From NCBI RefSeq assembly GCF_010668395.1, contig NZ_WUEY01000012.1, positions 1 through 64,000 of the forward strand: DNA of 64,000 nucleotides, read 5' to 3'. Positions 62,069-64,000 of this stretch are shown piece by piece. Both the position numbers and the translations under genes were made by a program. This stretch comes from Martinezella lusitana (GTDB lineage Bacteria > Pseudomonadota > Alphaproteobacteria > Rhizobiales > Rhizobiaceae). The first letter of the stretch is position 1, and every line of letters begins with the position of its first letter. A model generated the notes under the pieces. It did no database searches. It was given only the letters and a program-made list of their open reading frames with translations, and was not told the origin of the DNA.

Positions 62069-63061
62069 TTAGATGACCTGTCCGTGAAAAGCTGCCCGAC
62101 CGGCCCGCGCATAGGCCTGCTCGACCAGATTCATGACCGGCACCATGTCGGCCAGCGTTGCCAATGGCGTATCCCCCCTCCGCGCCCGTTCGAGCACGTC
62201 GAAGACGAAGGTGCGATAATGCGGCACGTTGGTGGTCACCGATTGCCATCGCTGCGACCGGCCCTGGTTGTCGAGGCTCTCGACGGTGCCCGGATCGTGG
62301 GCGATGACATAGTTCGAGGGGCCGCGAAACGCATAGTGCATGTCGAAATTGCTGGTCGGCGCCGGATAGAGATAACCCGTCTCAACCGTGCAGAGCGCAC
62401 CATCGCGCTCAAGCGTCACCAACGAATAGTCCTCGACCGGCTCCCCCCAGGCCTTGTTGGCCATGTTCGCGCTCAGCACGCGCGTGCCCGGTCCGAGCAG
62501 CCGCAGACCGAGATCGAGGAAATGGACGGAGAGGTTGATGGTCGACCCGCCGCCTGAAAGCGCGGGATCCAGCATCCATTCGCAGCCGGCCGCGCGATAG
62601 CGCTGCGGAAAGCCGGCAATAAAGCGGAACGACATGTAGTGAAAGCCGTCGGAACGGCTTTGCTCGACCAGGTATTCGGTGAAATCACCGTTGCGGAACA
62701 CCAGCGGCACTGCGGCGAAAACGCCAGCACGCTCGGCCTTCTCCGCAATCGCCGCCACATCCCTGGAGCTGACGCCACAGGGTTTTTCCAGCGCGAAGGG
62801 AATGCGCTCGCCGATCAGGAAGTCCGCTTCGTCGGGCATATCGGCATGGCGGCCGAGCGCAAAGACGAAATCCGGCTTCAGCTTGCGGCAGAGCCTTTTG
62901 AAATCGACGTCGCCTTCGCAGCCGTACCTGGTCGCAAGCGTCTGCACGGCGACCGGATCGGGGTCCGAAATACCGACGAGCTCGGCGCCGGGCACATCCA
63001 GGAACGGGACCATATAGAGGTCCAGATGCCAGTGGGACGCCCCGATGAATACAACTTTCAT
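62069..63061 (-). CDS. Gfo/Idh/MocA-family oxidoreductase
   Basis: 330 aa from ATG 63061; an upstream extension to 63109 carries no family signal. Rossmann start MKVVFIGASHWHLDLYMVPFL, then ELVGISDPDPVAVQTLATRYG. The catalytic-region motif is FALEKPCGVSSRDVAAIAE, with the EKP lysine. SGGGSTINLSVHFLDLGLRLLG is the usual D-x-x-x-H-like block. Members act on sugars, inositols or cyclic alcohols with NAD(P). Substrate unknown. Confidence 0.88.
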   Translation of the reverse strand: MKVVFIGASHWHLDLYMVPFLDVPGAELVGISDPDPVAVQTLATRYGCEGDVDFKRLCRKLKPDFVFALGRHADMPDEADFLIGERIPFALEKPCGVSSRDVAAIAEKAERAGVFAAVPLVFRNGDFTEYLVEQSRSDGFHYMSFRFIAGFPQRYRAAGCEWMLDPALSGGGSTINLSVHFLDLGLRLLGPGTRVLSANMANKAWGEPVEDYSLVTLERDGALCTVETGYLYPAPTSNFDMHYAFRGPSNYVIAHDPGTVESLDNQGRSQRWQSVTTNVPHYRTFVFDVLERARRGDTPLATLADMVPVMNLVEQAYARAGRAAFHGQVI

Positions 63062-63130
63062 GGACAATAGATCTCCACCCGGCAACGGCGCCAGGCCGCA
63101 GCAGGTCATTTCAGTCCGCCTTGGGCGGCG

Positions 63131-63883
63131 CTATGCTAGGAATTCGGCCACCGCCTCGACGAAAGCCGGATTATTTTCGATCTGCATCATATGCGGGGCA
63201 CCCGGCAGGATGCTCAGGCTGGCACCGGGAATGGCCGCCGCAAGCGTGGTCGACGCTTCGCGTGACGTCGCCTTGTCATGTTCGCCAGCAATGACCATGG
63301 TTGGGACAGTGATGGAACCAAGCCGCGGCAGGGCCCAGAAGCCGGCAATCGCGTGCCAGCCGTCCGACCAGAGCTTCGGATCGTCGCTGAGCAGACGCTG
63401 TCTGACCCGCTCTACTCGGGGGTCGTCCATGAAGGCCGGCGTAAACCAGCGCTCCAGGGTGGTCTCGACCACCGCAGCCATACCACGGCGCTCTGCCGCG
63501 AGGCCACGCTCGCGGATCATGGCGTGCGCTTCCGGAGGTAGACCGCCGGGGCAGGCGCAGACAATGAGGCGCGACACGGCCCCGGGATACGAGAGCGCCA
63601 GCGTCTGGGCAACCATGCCACCGAACGACAGGCCGAGCACGGCGGCACGTTCCATGCCATGATGCCGCATCGTGGCATGGACATCCTCGGCATAGACTTC
63701 GATCGGAGGCCGCTCGTCGGGGGCTCCGGACTCGCCGTGCCCCCTGAGGTCGAGCGATAGCACCCGCTTGCCGACCAAAGAGGCTAGCGCCCCCCAGAAT
63801 GTGTGATCGAGACCGACCGGGTGAAGGAGAACGAGATCCTCGCCCTCCCCTTCGATCGTGCCGTTCAAAATAAGCGTCTTCAT
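63131..63883 (-). CDS. Alpha/beta hydrolase (3-oxoadipate enol-lactonase-like)
   Basis: 250 aa from ATG 63883. Oxyanion region LLHPVGLDHTFWGALASLVG, nucleophile AVLGLSFGGMVAQTLAL, acid VIAGEHDKATS, His LPGAPHMMQIENNPAF. It is a paralogue of the hydrolase at 25479-26222, sharing ERWFTPA-like and W.AIAGF segments. It stands in an operon with redox enzymes, which suggests ring-lactone opening after oxidation. Confidence 0.88.
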   Translation of the reverse strand: MKTLILNGTIEGEGEDLVLLHPVGLDHTFWGALASLVGKRVLSLDLRGHGESGAPDERPPIEVYAEDVHATMRHHGMERAAVLGLSFGGMVAQTLALSYPGAVSRLIVCACPGGLPPEAHAMIRERGLAAERRGMAAVVETTLERWFTPAFMDDPRVERVRQRLLSDDPKLWSDGWHAIAGFWALPRLGSITVPTMVIAGEHDKATSREASTTLAAAIPGASLSILPGAPHMMQIENNPAFVEAVAEFLA

Positions 63884-63949
63884 GATTGCGAACCGTTCCC
63901 GCCCTGTCACAGCAAGGATCATGCGGCGCAGACCGCCGCATGTCCATTC

Positions 63950-64000
63950 TCAGCCGGCATCGCCTTCGATCGGCACGAGGAAATTGCCGTTTTCGATGCG
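63950..64000 (-). CDS. C-terminal end of an unidentified gene (cut by window edge)
   Basis: The last 16 codons (RIENGNFLVPIEGDAG) and TGA of a minus-strand gene that continues beyond the window. It lies 67 bp upstream of the hydrolase and is probably part of the same operon. Too short to assign. Confidence 0.5.
   Translation of the reverse strand, partial: RIENGNFLVPIEGDAG

Overview
The window looks like an accessory replicon or genomic island of a Rhizobiales bacterium (Rhizobiaceae or close relatives). This rests on GC-rich alphaproteobacterial codon use, many short catabolic operons each with its own LysR, LacI or IclR regulator, CUT1 sugar transporters, Tat-exported ferric-siderophore binding proteins, and toxin-antitoxin relics. 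No rRNA, tRNA, CRISPR array or replication origin was recognised. The organism assignment is inference.

Layout. (1) 242-905: decayed phd/vapC toxin-antitoxin pair. (2) 1233-8292: intact FecI sigma / FecR anti-sigma / TonB receptor / binding protein / fused FhuB-type permease cassette for a ferric siderophore. (3) 8494-16480: LacI-controlled arabinoside operon (LacI, CUT1 binding protein, two permeases, GH127 beta-L-arabinofuranosidase, UgpC-type ATPase), bordered on both sides by IS3-family transposase remnants. (4) 16748-21199: decayed vapBC, hydrolase and GNAT remnants, DoxX + AhpD-like pair, nitroreductase + EamA exporter divergent from a LysR gene. (5) 21200-24477: gene-poor scrap region with an IS21 IstA remnant. 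(6) 24478-36282: a large IclR-associated catabolic cluster. One arm holds a flavoprotein dehydrogenase, AhpD/PcaC-like protein, dehydroquinase-like protein, ABC importer, DapA-like protein, alpha/beta hydrolase and amidohydrolase. The divergent arm holds a DUF35 protein, a thiolase-like protein and a CaiB/BaiF CoA-transferase. (7) 37097-40130: regulator scraps, LysR, one broken and one intact short-chain dehydrogenase. (8) 40715-44305: PaoABC-type periplasmic aldehyde oxidoreductase whose molybdenum subunit has lost its middle, followed by a broken XdhC chaperone. (9) 44679-50095: broken DUF4142 gene with a (CCCTG)9 repeat, PfpI-like protein, three-subunit gluconate-dehydrogenase-type enzyme. 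(10) 50099-53304: LysR divergent from a beta-hydroxyacid-dehydrogenase-like gene and lrgAB. (11) 53336-60383: a second siderophore cassette on the minus strand, whose FecR is a pseudogene and whose FecI is absent, abutting a truncated diguanylate cyclase on one side and a transglutaminase remnant on the other. (12) 60410-64000: GMC oxidoreductase, Gfo/Idh/MocA oxidoreductase, PcaD-like hydrolase and the end of another gene.

The most interesting system is the cluster at 24478-36282. It combines free-acid and CoA-thioester enzymes, and at least two members of well-known families (DapA-like and type II dehydroquinase-like) lack the residues that define the classical chemistry. This suggests an undescribed breakdown route for a cyclic or aromatic-derived carboxylic acid. 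The second theme is decay: about fourteen recognisable genes are broken, several by one-base losses inside short homopolymers, so read-level confirmation is needed before calling them all genuine pseudogenes.
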